Below are positions 9,670-18,426 of a stretch of DNA of 64,000 nt, in pieces. The notes below the pieces were generated by a model, which saw only the letters and a list, made by a program, of their open reading frames with translations, ran no database searches and was not told where the DNA came from. The position numbers and the translations under genes are program-made. Source of the DNA: Aliiglaciecola sp. CAU 1673 (GTDB taxonomy: Bacteria > Pseudomonadota > Gammaproteobacteria > Enterobacterales > Alteromonadaceae); the NCBI RefSeq assembly GCF_029223185.1, contig NZ_JARHUG010000016.1, forward strand, positions 1-64,000, read 5' to 3'. Position 1 is the first letter of the stretch; each line of letters opens with the position of its first letter.

Positions 9670-10442
9670 TGCTGGCCAGACGCATTATTCCCTGCCTGGA
9701 TGTTAAAGATGGCAAGGTGGTCAAAGGGGTGCAGTTTCGAAACCATGAAATTGTCGGTGATATCGTGCCCCTGGCTCAACATTACGCCGCCCAGGGCGCC
9801 GATGAGTTGGTGTTTTATGATATCACCGCCTCAAGCGATGCGCGGGTAGTAGACAAATCCTGGGTCAGTCGTATCGCCCAGGTGATCGATATTCCATTTT
9901 GTGTGGCCGGGGGAATCAAAAGCGTTGACGATGCCGCGCAAATCCTGGCCATGGGTGCGGACAAGATCTCCATCAACTCCCCCGCGTTGGCCGATCCCAG
10001 CCTTATCACCAAACTACATGATCGCTTTGGACAACAATGTGTGGTGGTTGGGATCGACAGCTATTTTGACGCAGACAGCGGCACCTATCAGGTGAAACAA
10101 TTTACCGGCGATGAGGCCCGTACCAAGCTTACCGACTGGCAAACCGGTGACTGGGTAGCAGAAGTGCAGCGCCTGGGCGCCGGCGAGATCGTGCTGAATT
10201 GCATGAATCAGGATGGCGTGCGCCAGGGCTATGATATCGAACAGTTGGCAAAGATCCGGGCACGCTGTCAGGTACCGCTGATTGCCTCCGGTGGTGCCGG
10301 AGAAATGCACCACTTTAAGGACGTATTCGAGCAGGCCGATGTGGACGGCGCCCTGGCGGCCTCGGTATTTCATAAGGGCCTGATCGCCATCCCTGAGTTA
10401 AAGGCCTATTTACGTTCACTGAATGTAGCGATAAGAGATTAA
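9669..10442 (+). CDS. hisF: Imidazole glycerol phosphate synthase, cyclase subunit HisF
   Basis: 257 aa barrel that joins ammonia from HisH to PRFAR, giving imidazole glycerol phosphate and AICAR. N-terminal catalytic Asp is in [20 protein letters not shown]; the second Asp region reads [14 protein letters not shown], and the phosphate-binding loops are [11 protein letters not shown] and [12 protein letters not shown]. The stop TAA (10440-10442) is at the same time the first three bases of a palindromic repeat, so the repeat begins exactly at the end of the gene. Confidence 0.97.
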   Translation: MLARRIIPCLDVKDGKVVKGVQFRNHEIVGDIVPLAQHYAAQGADELVFYDITASSDARVVDKSWVSRIAQVIDIPFCVAGGIKSVDDAAQILAMGADKISINSPALADPSLITKLHDRFGQQCVVVGIDSYFDADSGTYQVKQFTGDEARTKLTDWQTGDWVAEVQRLGAGEIVLNCMNQDGVRQGYDIEQLAKIRARCQVPLIASGGAGEMHHFKDVFEQADVDGALAASVFHKGLIAIPELKAYLRSLNVAIRD

Positions 10443-10517
10443 CCACAGAGACACAGAGAACACGGAGTAATTGATTGCAGATATAAAACCTCTGTGCTCT
10501 CTGTGTCTCCGTGGTGA
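10440..10517. repeat. Palindromic repeat, copy 1 (hisF-hisI gap)
   Basis: A 78-nt element that begins TAACCACAGAGACACAGAG and ends with the inverse of that sequence (CTCTGTGTCTCCGTGGT, one mismatch to a perfect inverted repeat). It can fold into a long hairpin. Relative to copy 2 it carries a 9-nt internal duplication of a CTCTGTGCT-like segment. Similar ACCACAGAGACACAGAG palindromes are scattered in many bacterial genomes, to my knowledge without an agreed function. Confidence 0.85.
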
Positions 10518-10607
10518 TAAGAAAATTTTGGTATTTGCTGCAAAAAAGTATCGCAGCTGTCACTGACCAAATCCAAGATTGATGCAGTGGGAACAAGATA
10601 CAAAGAC

Positions 10608-10676
10608 TAACCACAGAGACACAGAGGACACGGAGTAATTGATAGCACATTTAAAATCTCTGTGTCTCTGTGGTGA
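10608..10676. repeat. Palindromic repeat, copy 2 (hisF-hisI gap)
   Basis: A 69-nt copy with perfect 17-nt inverted arms, ACCACAGAGACACAGAG (from 10610) and CTCTGTGTCTCTGTGGT (10658-10674). The internal CACGGAGTAATTGAT is shared with copy 1. The 90 bp between the copies (10518-10607) are not repeated and show no gene. Copy 2 ends just before the GGAG ribosome-binding site of hisI (10681-10684), so the element forms most of the hisI leader. Confidence 0.85.
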
Positions 10677-10691
10677 AAAAGGAGTCCTAAA

Positions 10692-11321
10692 ATGATTATC
10701 AACAAAGACAATATTGAACAGCTGGCCTGGGACAAGATGGACGGGTTGCTACCCGCTGTCGTACAGGATGCCTTTAGCGGCAAGGTGTTAATGCAAGGCT
10801 ATATGGACAAAGCCGCGGTCGATAAGTCCCTGCAAAGTGGCCTGGTAACCTTCTTCAGTCGTTCCAAGCAGCGCCTGTGGACCAAAGGGGAAAGCTCAGG
10901 TCATACCCTGCAACTGGTGGAGCTTTCTGCTGACTGCGACCAGGACTGCCTGCTGGCCCTGGCTTATCCCAAAGGCCCTACCTGCCATACCGGTGCTCCC
11001 ACCTGCTGGCACGAAGGCGGCTTGCCTTCCCTGACCTTTTTAGGCCAGTTGGAGAGTCTCTTGGCCGAGCGAAAAGCCGCCTCACCACAAAGCAGCTACA
11101 CCGCCAAGCTCTATGCCAGTGGGATTAAACGTATCGCTCAGAAGGTAGGAGAAGAAGGAGTGGAGACGGCCTTAGCCGCCACTGTGGGTGACAAGGAAGA
11201 GCTGAAAAACGAAGCAGCGGATTTGCTCTATCACTTGCTGGTGCTATTGCAAGCCAGTGATCTGAGCCTGGCGGATGTGCTGGGCATCTTACAGCAGCGC
11301 CACGGACAACCAACGACTTGA
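10692..11321 (+). CDS. hisI: Bifunctional phosphoribosyl-AMP cyclohydrolase / phosphoribosyl-ATP pyrophosphatase HisI
   Basis: 209 aa fusion carrying steps 2 and 3 of the pathway. The cyclohydrolase half (about 1-115) contains the metal-binding motifs AYMDK-like [42 protein letters not shown] and CHTGAPTCW. The pyrophosphatase half (about 120-209) has the MazG-like helices [18 protein letters not shown] and [16 protein letters not shown]. It is separated from hisF by 249 bp while the other genes nearly touch, and that gap is filled by two palindromic repeats. Confidence 0.98.
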   Translation: MIINKDNIEQLAWDKMDGLLPAVVQDAFSGKVLMQGYMDKAAVDKSLQSGLVTFFSRSKQRLWTKGESSGHTLQLVELSADCDQDCLLALAYPKGPTCHTGAPTCWHEGGLPSLTFLGQLESLLAERKAASPQSSYTAKLYASGIKRIAQKVGEEGVETALAATVGDKEELKNEAADLLYHLLVLLQASDLSLADVLGILQQRHGQPTT

Positions 11322-11434
11322 TACTTCGATTTTTTCGAAGCATTACTGCGTAATTTCGTGATTTTAAATCGCTTCGTGAACCATTAGCATACGACTTTGA
11401 GATTTTCATAACAAAATCAAAGGTCTGTTCTTTT

Positions 11435-11992
11435 ATGCTTAAAAACACCACGGTTAGCTGGGGCCGGATCAGCCGAAGCCTGCATTGGCTATCAGCCGTT
11501 GTTGTGTTTGGGCTTTTTGCTCTCGGTTGGTGGATGGTGGATCTCAATTACTACAGTGACTGGTACAAGACCGCTCCCCACTGGCATAAAAGCATCGGCA
11601 TACTGCTAGCGCTTTTCACTCTGGCAAGAGTGCTTTGGCGCCTGGCGCAACCCACTCCGAAAGCACTGGGTAAGTCTTGGGAAATTGCCGCCGCTCATCT
11701 TATCCATTGCCTGCTCTACCTGCTGATGCTCGCCATTTTTTTCAGTGGCTATTTGATCTCAACAGCCGATGGTCGGGGTATAGAGATATTCGATTGGTTT
11801 ACTCTGCCGTCTATGGGTGAGTTGTTTCAAAACCAGGAAGACACTGCCGGCGATGTCCATCGCTGGCTGGCTTACTGCTTGATAGGCCTTGCAGTGCTGC
11901 ATGCAGTGGCAGCATTGAAGCACCATATTTTCGATAAGGACCAGACCCTGGTCAGAATGTTACGCAACACTAAAAGTAAGGATATTCAATGA
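11435..11992 (+). CDS. Cytochrome b561 family protein
   Basis: 185 aa with four hydrophobic segments (about 15-35, 48-68, 90-112, 145-165). Conserved histidines fall where b561 haem ligands are expected: [21 protein letters not shown] and VHRWLAYC with a later [10 protein letters not shown]. Proteins of this family move electrons between the quinone pool and partners at the periplasmic face. Its last codons overlap the start of yceI by 4 nt, and b561-yceI pairs are a common arrangement. The physiological partner is not known from the sequence. Confidence 0.92.
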   Translation: MLKNTTVSWGRISRSLHWLSAVVVFGLFALGWWMVDLNYYSDWYKTAPHWHKSIGILLALFTLARVLWRLAQPTPKALGKSWEIAAAHLIHCLLYLLMLAIFFSGYLISTADGRGIEIFDWFTLPSMGELFQNQEDTAGDVHRWLAYCLIGLAVLHAVAALKHHIFDKDQTLVRMLRNTKSKDIQ

Positions 11993-12558
11993 AAAAGACG
12001 TTAATTGCTGCCAGTTTTCTGGCCCTAAGCACTGGTTTTGCACAAGCAGCCGACTATGTGATTGATACCAAAGGTGCCCACGCATCCATAAACTTCAAGA
12101 TCCAGCACTTGGGCTATTCCTGGCTGACCGGCCGCTTCAATCAGTTTGACGGCGAATTCAGCTACGATGCGGCCAATCCCACTTCGGCCAAAATCACTGT
12201 TAACATCGATCCGGCCAGTATCGACTCCAATCACGCCGAGCGCGACAAGCATCTGCGCAGCGATGACTTCTTGAATGTAGAAAAATTCAAAACCGCTAAG
12301 TTTGTCAGCACTAAGGTTGAAGATAAGGGCGACGGTAAACTGGCCGTGCATGGGGATCTGACCTTGCACGGTGTAACCAAGCCTGTCGTTATTGATGCCT
12401 ACAAGCTTGGTGAAGGCAAAGATCCTTGGGGTGGCTATCGCGCGGGCTTTGCCGGCACCACCACCATCGCACTTAAAGATTTCGGCATCGACTATGACCT
12501 GGGTCCAGCCTCAACACATGTTGAGCTGGATCTGCATGTAGAAGGCAAAAAGAAGTAG
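11989..12558 (+). CDS. YceI-like periplasmic lipid-binding protein
   Basis: 189 aa. A Sec signal peptide with cleavage expected after AQA ([20 protein letters not shown]) precedes a YceI domain. Typical motifs are [68 protein letters not shown] and [21 protein letters not shown]. Members form lipocalin-like barrels that bind isoprenoid quinones or similar lipids. Start overlaps the upstream cytochrome b561 gene (ATGA), so both are translated from one message. A GGCCCC hairpin at 12577-12594 follows. Confidence 0.93.
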   Translation: MKKTLIAASFLALSTGFAQAADYVIDTKGAHASINFKIQHLGYSWLTGRFNQFDGEFSYDAANPTSAKITVNIDPASIDSNHAERDKHLRSDDFLNVEKFKTAKFVSTKVEDKGDGKLAVHGDLTLHGVTKPVVIDAYKLGEGKDPWGGYRAGFAGTTTIALKDFGIDYDLGPASTHVELDLHVEGKKK

Positions 12559-12576
12559 TTTTATACACCAATATGC

Positions 12577-12597
12577 TGGCCCCTTTTCGGGGCCATT
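12577..12597 (+). terminator. Probable terminator after yceI
   Basis: TGGCCCC (12577-12583) pairs with GGGGCCA (12588-12594) around a 4-nt loop. Only three T residues follow, so it may be a weak terminator. Confidence 0.5.
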
Positions 12598-12687
12598 TCC
12601 TAAGTGTCCCTGAAAAATGGGTGACTTTCCCATCGCTTTCACGTAAAACGCGCTACCTTTTGCTTAACCGCACCGTTTTGAGCTCCC

Positions 12688-13323
12688 ATGCCGCTGTCTT
12701 TTCTGGATTTTGACAACTTGGCCGATGCTATTGCAGAGCAAGGTTATGCCCTGCTTCAGGACCCTCAAACCCTGGCCCTTGCCGATGGTCTGCTAAGTGA
12801 ACTGAATAGCTATAAAGAAGCTCATTTTCAACAAGCTGGCATTGGCCGGGAAAACTTACTGCAACAGAATAGTCAGGTACGTACTGATGCTATCCGCTGG
12901 CTGGATGGCCACACCAGTGCTCAGAAGCAATTCTTAAATGGTATGGCAACACTGAGAGTAGAGCTCAATCGTCGTCTGTTTATGGGACTGTTTGACTATG
13001 AATGTCATTTTGCCCATTACCGTCCCGGAGATTTCTACAAGCGCCATCTGGATGCCTTTAAAGGGCGCACCAATCGCGTGTTAAGCACTGTGCTCTATCT
13101 GAATCCTGACTGGCAACCTGCCGATGGCGGTGAGCTATTAATGTACGAGAAGAAACAAGAGAAACCTTTCTTACGCCTGGTACCCGAATTTGGAAAGTTG
13201 GTTATTTTCCTCAGCGAGCGCTTCCCGCATGAGGTGCTTCCCGCACAACGGGACAGGTACAGTATTGCCGGCTGGTTTCGCGTGAATGGCAGTATTGGTG
13301 GTGCTATCGATCCGGCAAGATAA
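12688..13323 (+). CDS. 2-oxoglutarate/Fe(II)-dependent dioxygenase, prolyl-4-hydroxylase-like
   Basis: 211 aa. The iron ligands are the His and Asp of FYKRHLDAFKG and the distal His of RFPHEVLPAQRDRYSIAGWFR; the Arg in the same segment would bind 2-oxoglutarate. The surrounding NRVLSTVLYLNPDWQPADGGELLMY fits the double-stranded beta-helix core of the SM-20/PKHD group. Such enzymes hydroxylate proteins or small molecules; the substrate here is unknown. It stands alone between yceI and gdhA. Confidence 0.88.
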   Translation: MPLSFLDFDNLADAIAEQGYALLQDPQTLALADGLLSELNSYKEAHFQQAGIGRENLLQQNSQVRTDAIRWLDGHTSAQKQFLNGMATLRVELNRRLFMGLFDYECHFAHYRPGDFYKRHLDAFKGRTNRVLSTVLYLNPDWQPADGGELLMYEKKQEKPFLRLVPEFGKLVIFLSERFPHEVLPAQRDRYSIAGWFRVNGSIGGAIDPAR

Positions 13324-13433
13324 GATCTTCTTCACCTTTCTATGAGCCAGAATCACGGTTCTAGTTGATCTTGGCGACTTCTTGGCAGGTACACTTAACT
13401 ATTGGTAACTGCTGTCAAAGTTTAGAGAGCCTC

Positions 13434-14774
13434 ATGAACGATACTGCAAGCCAGGAACAAGTAATTCAGACGCTCAAGGAGCGTTATCCTCATCAGCCTG
13501 AATTTTTGCAGGCGGTTGATGAAGTTTGCCGTCATGTGTCGCCTTTGCTCGAAGCACACCCAATATACAACAAGGCCAGAATTTTCGAGCGACTCACTGA
13601 GCCTGATCGCACTATCAGTTTCCGGGTTACCTGGCAGGATGATAACAACAATGTTCACATTAACAGAGGCTGGCGAGTCCAACATTCCAACTTAATCGGT
13701 CCCTACAAAGGCGGCCTTCGTTTTCATCCCAAGGTCAACGAGTCGGTACTGAAGTTCCTCGCCTTCGAACAGTGCTTTAAGAATGCCCTGACCGGCTTGC
13801 CCATCGGTGGCGGCAAAGGCGGTAGTGATTTCGATCCTAAGGGTCGCTCAGAGCATGAGATCATGCGTTTCTGCCAGGCTTTTATGAATGAACTGCAGCG
13901 TCATATTGGCCCCTGTACCGATGTGCCGGCCGGCGATATCAATGTCGGTAGCAGGGAAATTGGTTTCCTCTACGGTCAGTATCGCCGGCTGCACAACGAA
14001 TTTGGCGGCGTACTTACCGGCAAGGAATTGGAATTTGGAGGCTCCCACGTCAGACTCGAAGCCACAGGTTATGGTTTGGTGTATTTCCTGAAAGCCCTGC
14101 TAAAAGATGAAGATGAGAGTATCGATGGTAAGGTCGTTGCCATTTCCGGCGCTGGTAATGTGGCCTGTCATGCGGCCAAAAAAGCCATATCAGAGGGAGC
14201 TAAAGTAGTCAGTTTGTCAAACAGCAAAGGCACGCTGTATTGTGAAAATGGTTTTGAGATCGGCGTCATCAATGACCTGATCAATCATCGCCAAAACAAA
14301 GAAAATCCATTGCAGGAACTGGCTCAAAATGGTCACGGGAAGTGGCTGAAGGATGAGAAACCCTGGCGCATTGCATGTGATATTGCAGCTCCTTGCGCTA
14401 CAGAAAACGAATTGCTCGAGGAAGATGCCAAGAGGTTGGCAGAAAATAGCTGCAAGATCGTTATCGAGGGTGCCAATATGCCTTGCAGCAAGGATGCGCT
14501 GACGGTCTTTGAAAAAGCGGGTATTACCTTTGTACCGGGTAAAGCATCTAACGCCGGTGGCGTTGCCTTGTCGGGATTGGAAATGTCGCAAAATGCCAAC
14601 TTCCAATCTCACGAATTCGAAGACCTGGATGCTAACCTTCGACAAATCATGGGCAGTATTCACCAGCTATGCAAAACAGAAGGTGAGGAAAAAAACAGGA
14701 TAAACTACGCCAAGGGGGCTGATATTGCGGCCTTCAAACGGTTGGCAGATGCCATGTTAGCACAAGGGATTTAG
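13434..14774 (+). CDS. gdhA: Glutamate dehydrogenase, NADP-type
   Basis: 446 aa hexameric enzyme that reductively aminates 2-oxoglutarate to glutamate. The ATG at 13434 gives the normal family length; an upstream in-frame start would add 23 non-homologous residues. The substrate-binding region GPYKGGLRFHPKVNESVLKFLAFEQ, the catalytic-lysine loop LPIGGGKGGSDFDPKGRS, CTDVPAGDINVGSREIGF and the Rossmann segment VAISGAGNVACHAAKKA are all present. The pattern matches the assimilatory GdhA class of enterobacteria, which uses NADPH; cofactor choice is inferred from that class. Confidence 0.97.
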   Translation: MNDTASQEQVIQTLKERYPHQPEFLQAVDEVCRHVSPLLEAHPIYNKARIFERLTEPDRTISFRVTWQDDNNNVHINRGWRVQHSNLIGPYKGGLRFHPKVNESVLKFLAFEQCFKNALTGLPIGGGKGGSDFDPKGRSEHEIMRFCQAFMNELQRHIGPCTDVPAGDINVGSREIGFLYGQYRRLHNEFGGVLTGKELEFGGSHVRLEATGYGLVYFLKALLKDEDESIDGKVVAISGAGNVACHAAKKAISEGAKVVSLSNSKGTLYCENGFEIGVINDLINHRQNKENPLQELAQNGHGKWLKDEKPWRIACDIAAPCATENELLEEDAKRLAENSCKIVIEGANMPCSKDALTVFEKAGITFVPGKASNAGGVALSGLEMSQNANFQSHEFEDLDANLRQIMGSIHQLCKTEGEEKNRINYAKGADIAAFKRLADAMLAQGI

Positions 14775-14777
14775 TGG

Positions 14778-14993
14778 TTAACTCTTCAGCACTTGCACAA
14801 CGGGATAGCGGGCACAGGCCCATTCATGACAAAGGTCAGAGACGTAACCGACAATCTCATTTTCGGCCAACTCACCAGGGATAAAGATATCCTGTGCCAA
14901 GCGCTTTTTTCCTTCATTGCCCTTGTAAAAGGCTTTCCAGGCGCGCTCCCGGCGAACCACCTCGACTTCTCTACCAAATACGTTCAACAGCAT
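14778..14993 (-). CDS. Small conserved protein, DUF7661-like
   Basis: 71 aa, starting MLLNVFGREVEVVRRERAWKAFYKG. The ATG at 14993 has an AGAAGGA ribosome-binding site a few bases upstream, better than the longer frame that starts at 15035. The pattern of an N-terminal beta-strand (NVFGREVEVV), an acidic IPGELAENEIVGYVSDLCHEWA segment and a short length resembles the DUF7661 family of uncharacterised proteins; that assignment is from memory. It is convergent with gdhA with only 3 bp between stop codons. Confidence 0.75.
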   Translation of the reverse strand: MLLNVFGREVEVVRRERAWKAFYKGNEGKKRLAQDIFIPGELAENEIVGYVSDLCHEWACARYPVVQVLKS

Positions 14994-15056
14994 TAGGATC
15001 CTTCTGTGTGATATGGCGATCCAGCATAACATCAATAAACGGAAAAACGCCTGCCT

Positions 15057-15677
15057 TTATTGCCCGAAGCGCTTACCTCCACTTTCCAGGTAACGCAGTT
15101 CTGCTTCATTGCTGGCTCGCCCCAATACCGCATTACGATGGGGAAAGCGTCCAAACTGGGCAATAATATCCCGGTGCTCTTCGACAAATTTCAAAGCGCT
15201 TTCAGCGCTTTGCCTGCGCGGTTCGTCGGGAGCTTCTGCAGCTAACGCCTTGAACAACTCTACGGCTTGCTGCTGGCAACCGAGATCTTCAGCATGCTCC
15301 AGTGGATGATAAAAAAACAGCTTTTCTGTGTGTTGCAGCAGCTGGTCATGACCTAAGGACAGCCCTTCCTGACACAGCCTTAAGCCAAGATGATCGAATG
15401 CAAAAGCCTCAGCCTGGCCGCGATAGATATTGCGACTAAATTGATCAAACAACAAAATTAAGGCCAGCCGCCCCTGAGGTGATTGAGCCCAGTGCTGATA
15501 ATTCCCTTTCGCCACCGCCAGCAGGGTATCGCCGAAGCGTTCGCGGATGTCCGCGTCTACTTGTTCAGATGCGCCATACCATAGGCGTTGCTTTTGTTTA
15601 TTTGCCAAGCCGTCGGTTAGCTCACCAAACCAGAAGGTCAGGATTTCCTGTGCTTTTTCATCAAGTTTTTTATTCAT
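15057..15677 (-). CDS. DUF924 family protein
   Basis: 206 aa. The family signature is clear: AQEILTFWFGE at the N-terminus, LWYGASEQVDADIRERFG, WAQSPQGRLALILLFDQFSRNIYRG, AFAFDHLGLRLCQEGL, FFYHPLEHAEDLGCQQ and the C-terminal FGRFPHRNAVLGRAS. Structures of relatives are all-helical and TPR-like; the biochemical role is not established. The ATG at 15677 is preferred over a TTG three codons upstream. It is divergent from ibpA. Confidence 0.9.
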   Translation of the reverse strand: MNKKLDEKAQEILTFWFGELTDGLANKQKQRLWYGASEQVDADIRERFGDTLLAVAKGNYQHWAQSPQGRLALILLFDQFSRNIYRGQAEAFAFDHLGLRLCQEGLSLGHDQLLQHTEKLFFYHPLEHAEDLGCQQQAVELFKALAAEAPDEPRRQSAESALKFVEEHRDIIAQFGRFPHRNAVLGRASNEAELRYLESGGKRFGQ

Positions 15678-15725
15678 ATTAATCAATCAGTTAAAGGTTA
15701 TTTAAAAGATTTTTTATTCCCCAAC

Positions 15726-15754
15726 GTTGAAATCATCTTGCCTGACTACATATA
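15726..15754 (+). promoter_or_regulatory. Putative sigma-32 heat-shock promoter of ibpA
   Basis: GTTGAAA (15726-15732), a 13-nt spacer and CTACATAT (15746-15753) match the sigma-32 pattern CTTGAAA-N13-CCCCATNT at six of seven and five of seven informative positions. It would give a 5' leader of about 95 nt before ibpA. Confidence 0.55.
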
Positions 15755-15829
15755 GGAATTGTCGACGCCGAAAGGGTCGATTCCCAAGTAGGGACAAACA
15801 GCCGCCGCAAGTCGGGGCAACTAATCAAC

Positions 15830-15851
15830 ATATTGCTTATTTTGAGGATAT
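15830..15851 (+). promoter_or_regulatory. ROSE-like RNA thermometer hairpin at the ibpA ribosome-binding site
   Basis: The last leader hairpin pairs 15830-15834 and 15836-15838 with 15844-15851, leaving a single bulged G at 15835 inside the UUGCU motif; the 5-nt loop is 15839-15843. The paired strand contains the GAGG Shine-Dalgarno sequence. UUGCU with one bulged G opposite the Shine-Dalgarno is the hallmark of ROSE elements, which melt at heat-shock temperature and release translation. Further hairpins can be drawn upstream (for example around 15757-15783). Confidence 0.75.
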
Positions 15852-15855
15852 GACT

Positions 15856-16290
15856 ATGCGTAATCTAGATCTCTCTCCACTTTACCGTTCTTTTATTGGT
15901 TTTGACCATTTAGCGTCCATGATTGACGCAGCCTCCCGTAACGAAAAGCAACCGGGATACCCGCCATACAACATCGAACTGTTGGGCGAAGACAAATACC
16001 GCATTACCATGGCTGTAGCCGGTTTTGAGCAATCTGAGCTCGAAATCCATGTAGAGGAAAACACCCTACAGGTCACTGGCAACAAAATAGAGAAGGACGA
16101 GGAGCGAAAGTTCCTGCACAAGGGCATTTCCGAGCGTAATTTCGAACGTAAGTTCCAACTCGGCGATCATGTAAAAGTTCTCAGTGCTGACCTGAAAAAT
16201 GGCCTGCTGCATATCGAGCTTGAGCGTGTCATCCCTGAGGCCAAGAAGCCCAGAAAGATTGAAATCGGCAGTAACCTGCTGGAAGGCTAA
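15856..16290 (+). CDS. ibpA: Small heat shock protein IbpA
   Basis: 144 aa Hsp20-family holdase that binds aggregating proteins and hands them to DnaK/ClpB. The start at 15856 gives MRNLDLSPLYRSFIGFDHL, almost the same as E. coli IbpA, and places GAGG 8 nt upstream; the in-frame ATG at 15850 is too close to it. The alpha-crystallin domain (about 35-125) has PPYNIELLGEDKYRITMAVAGF, the ERNFERKFQLGD strand and NGLLHIELERVIPEAKKPRKIEI with the I-x-I type tail. Control is by a sigma-32-like promoter and a ROSE-like thermometer. Confidence 0.96.
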   Translation: MRNLDLSPLYRSFIGFDHLASMIDAASRNEKQPGYPPYNIELLGEDKYRITMAVAGFEQSELEIHVEENTLQVTGNKIEKDEERKFLHKGISERNFERKFQLGDHVKVLSADLKNGLLHIELERVIPEAKKPRKIEIGSNLLEG

Positions 16291-16317
16291 CAGCCTGACG
16301 TTCTCCCTGGATTAGAC

Positions 16318-16341
16318 AAGGCGGCCAATGGCCGCCTTTAT
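16318..16341. terminator. Bidirectional terminator between ibpA and the hydrolase gene
   Basis: AAGGCGGCC (16318-16326) pairs perfectly with GGCCGCCTT (16330-16338), 3-nt loop. It lies between two convergent genes and could end both transcripts. Confidence 0.7.
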
Positions 16342-17132
16342 TATTCTGGCGACTGCAGAAAACCAATAAGCGCTGAATTCACTAACTGAGCATGACTGAT
16401 GGGCGCCATATGCCCACCTTCCACTTCATGATACTGCCAGGAGGGCTGCACAGACAGCAGGCTTTGAGCTACGTTTTTTGCCGATTGACGAGTTTGACGG
16501 CCGCTTAACAGCTGTGTTGGCATAGGTAAGGTAGCATATTGCTCAAGGCCGTTAGGCTCATTAATCAAGGCCTGAAAATCCAACCCCACTTTGGCTACCT
16601 GAGAACAAAAGAGTTGTTGCATGGAGGATGGGCAGCGGGCGAAAAAGCCTTCGCCATTCCAATAGTCCACAAAACTTGCAGCGGCTTGCTCTTTTGACAG
16701 GCTGTCCATATTGGAGGCTAATGTCTCCACCTCTAAACGCGCGGGACAGCCTTTTTTCAATAGATGAAAAGCAACCGGCTCGAAGAGTTGCAGGCTGTTG
16801 ACCCGCGATGAATGGTCATAAGCCATTTTTAATGCCACGGCACCACCGTAGGAGTGGCCCAGTAAGGAAAACTCTGTCACGGCGAGTTCTTCCAATATCA
16901 ACTGAATGCGATCGGTTTCGTGCGAAAGGGAGAAGCCCTTACAGCCTGAGGCTTGCGGCGCATCGCCATAACCGAACAGGTCGATATTGATCAGCCGAAA
17001 GTGAGATGCCAGGGATGCGCATAAGGGACGCCATTGCCTGGCACTGCTCATGGAGCTATGCAGTAATACCAATGCTGGAGCTTGCTGGGTTCCGCTCAGA
17101 TGAACGCCTTTAAGTATGTCTGACAACTGCAT
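16341..17132 (-). CDS. Alpha/beta hydrolase
   Basis: 263 aa. The oxyanion-hole segment LVLLHSSMSSARQW, the nucleophile elbow SLLGHSYGGAVALKMAYDH (Ser in G-H-S-Y-G-G), a late acid region and the C-terminal His in VEGGHMAPISHA fit a Ser-Asp-His hydrolase. No signal peptide is seen, so it should be cytoplasmic. Substrate is not predictable. It follows the MAPEG gene by 6 bp on the same strand, so the two are probably one transcript. Confidence 0.88.
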   Translation of the reverse strand: MQLSDILKGVHLSGTQQAPALVLLHSSMSSARQWRPLCASLASHFRLINIDLFGYGDAPQASGCKGFSLSHETDRIQLILEELAVTEFSLLGHSYGGAVALKMAYDHSSRVNSLQLFEPVAFHLLKKGCPARLEVETLASNMDSLSKEQAAASFVDYWNGEGFFARCPSSMQQLFCSQVAKVGLDFQALINEPNGLEQYATLPMPTQLLSGRQTRQSAKNVAQSLLSVQPSWQYHEVEGGHMAPISHAQLVNSALIGFLQSPE

Positions 17133-17138
17133 TTTTAA

Positions 17139-17528
17139 CTATCGATAGACCAGATTAATATCCAGCCAAATCAGTCCAGCAATCACCAAAAAGGTTCCCA
17201 GGGTGCCATAGAAGCGCTGCCAGCTATAACCTGAATGGTGACGCACGCCGTACGCATGAATAAGCCGGGAGAACAGCAAGATAGTACCGGCCAGATGCAA
17301 CCACAATTCACGCACGCCGTTTAGCTCACCAATCAGCATCAGGATAAGGGCCATGGGTACATATTCGGTAAAATTTGCATGCGCCCGGGACAATTGCAGC
17401 AATGCCTTGTCTCTTGCGCTTCCCAGGCCGATTCCGGTCTTTTTGCGCATCATACTGACCAGAAACGCCAGATACAGCATGATCACCGCCAACAGGCCCG
17501 CATAGAATGCAGTAATAGGAGTTACCAT
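17139..17528 (-). CDS. MAPEG family membrane protein
   Basis: 129 aa with four hydrophobic segments. The start MVTPITAFYAGLLAVIMLYLAF is chosen because the longer frame would begin at a TTG inside the adk terminator hairpin. Family residues are visible in RDKALLQLSRAHANFTEYVPMALILMLIGELNG (the R-x-H-x-N-x-x-E-x-x-P pattern) and SRLIHAYGV. Relatives are glutathione-dependent or of unknown function; bacterial YecN-like members fit best. It sits downstream of adk but beyond a terminator. Confidence 0.88.
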   Translation of the reverse strand: MVTPITAFYAGLLAVIMLYLAFLVSMMRKKTGIGLGSARDKALLQLSRAHANFTEYVPMALILMLIGELNGVRELWLHLAGTILLFSRLIHAYGVRHHSGYSWQRFYGTLGTFLVIAGLIWLDINLVYR

Positions 17529-17559
17529 TTCATTTAGCTTCCCTGTGATGCCATTAAAA

Positions 17560-17584
17560 AAGCCCAATCAAGTTGGGCTTTTCG
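17560..17584 (-). terminator. Terminator after adk
   Basis: AAGCCCAA (17560-17567) pairs with TTGGGCTT (17573-17580). On the minus strand it is followed by a run of T (complement of 17556-17561), 12 bp after the adk stop codon. Confidence 0.75.
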
Positions 17585-17591
17585 GAGCGAT

Positions 17592-18263
<672 letters not shown>

Positions 18264-18380
18264 TCAGTGAAATAAAAACAGACCGAACTTTACACATTAA
18301 CCCTTGCGGATACAAGTTGATTACTGGCCTGAGGAGCGGCCCTACGACTATTGTTTATGCTTTTTCAGCCTGTTCAAAAT

Positions 18381-18406
18381 AAAAACGGGCACTAAGGCCC
18401 GTTTTT
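18381..18406 (-). terminator. Terminator after htpG
   Basis: The hairpin AAAACGGGC / GCCCGTTTT (18382-18390 with 18397-18405) lies 20 bp beyond the htpG stop codon and is flanked on the minus strand by T residues (complement of the A run before it). Confidence 0.75.
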
Positions 18407-18426
18407 ACTTGTTTGCTTTGCTTGAT

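Noticed and set aside
10315-10650. A minus-strand frame with repeated [10 protein letters not shown] segments between hisF and hisI
   Set aside because: The repeated peptide arises only because the frame crosses the palindromic repeats; it overlaps hisF and has no start signal.
10440-10676. Possible short CRISPR array
   Set aside because: There are only two copies, they are palindromic, one has an internal duplication, and the single spacer of 90 bp and absence of cas genes do not fit.
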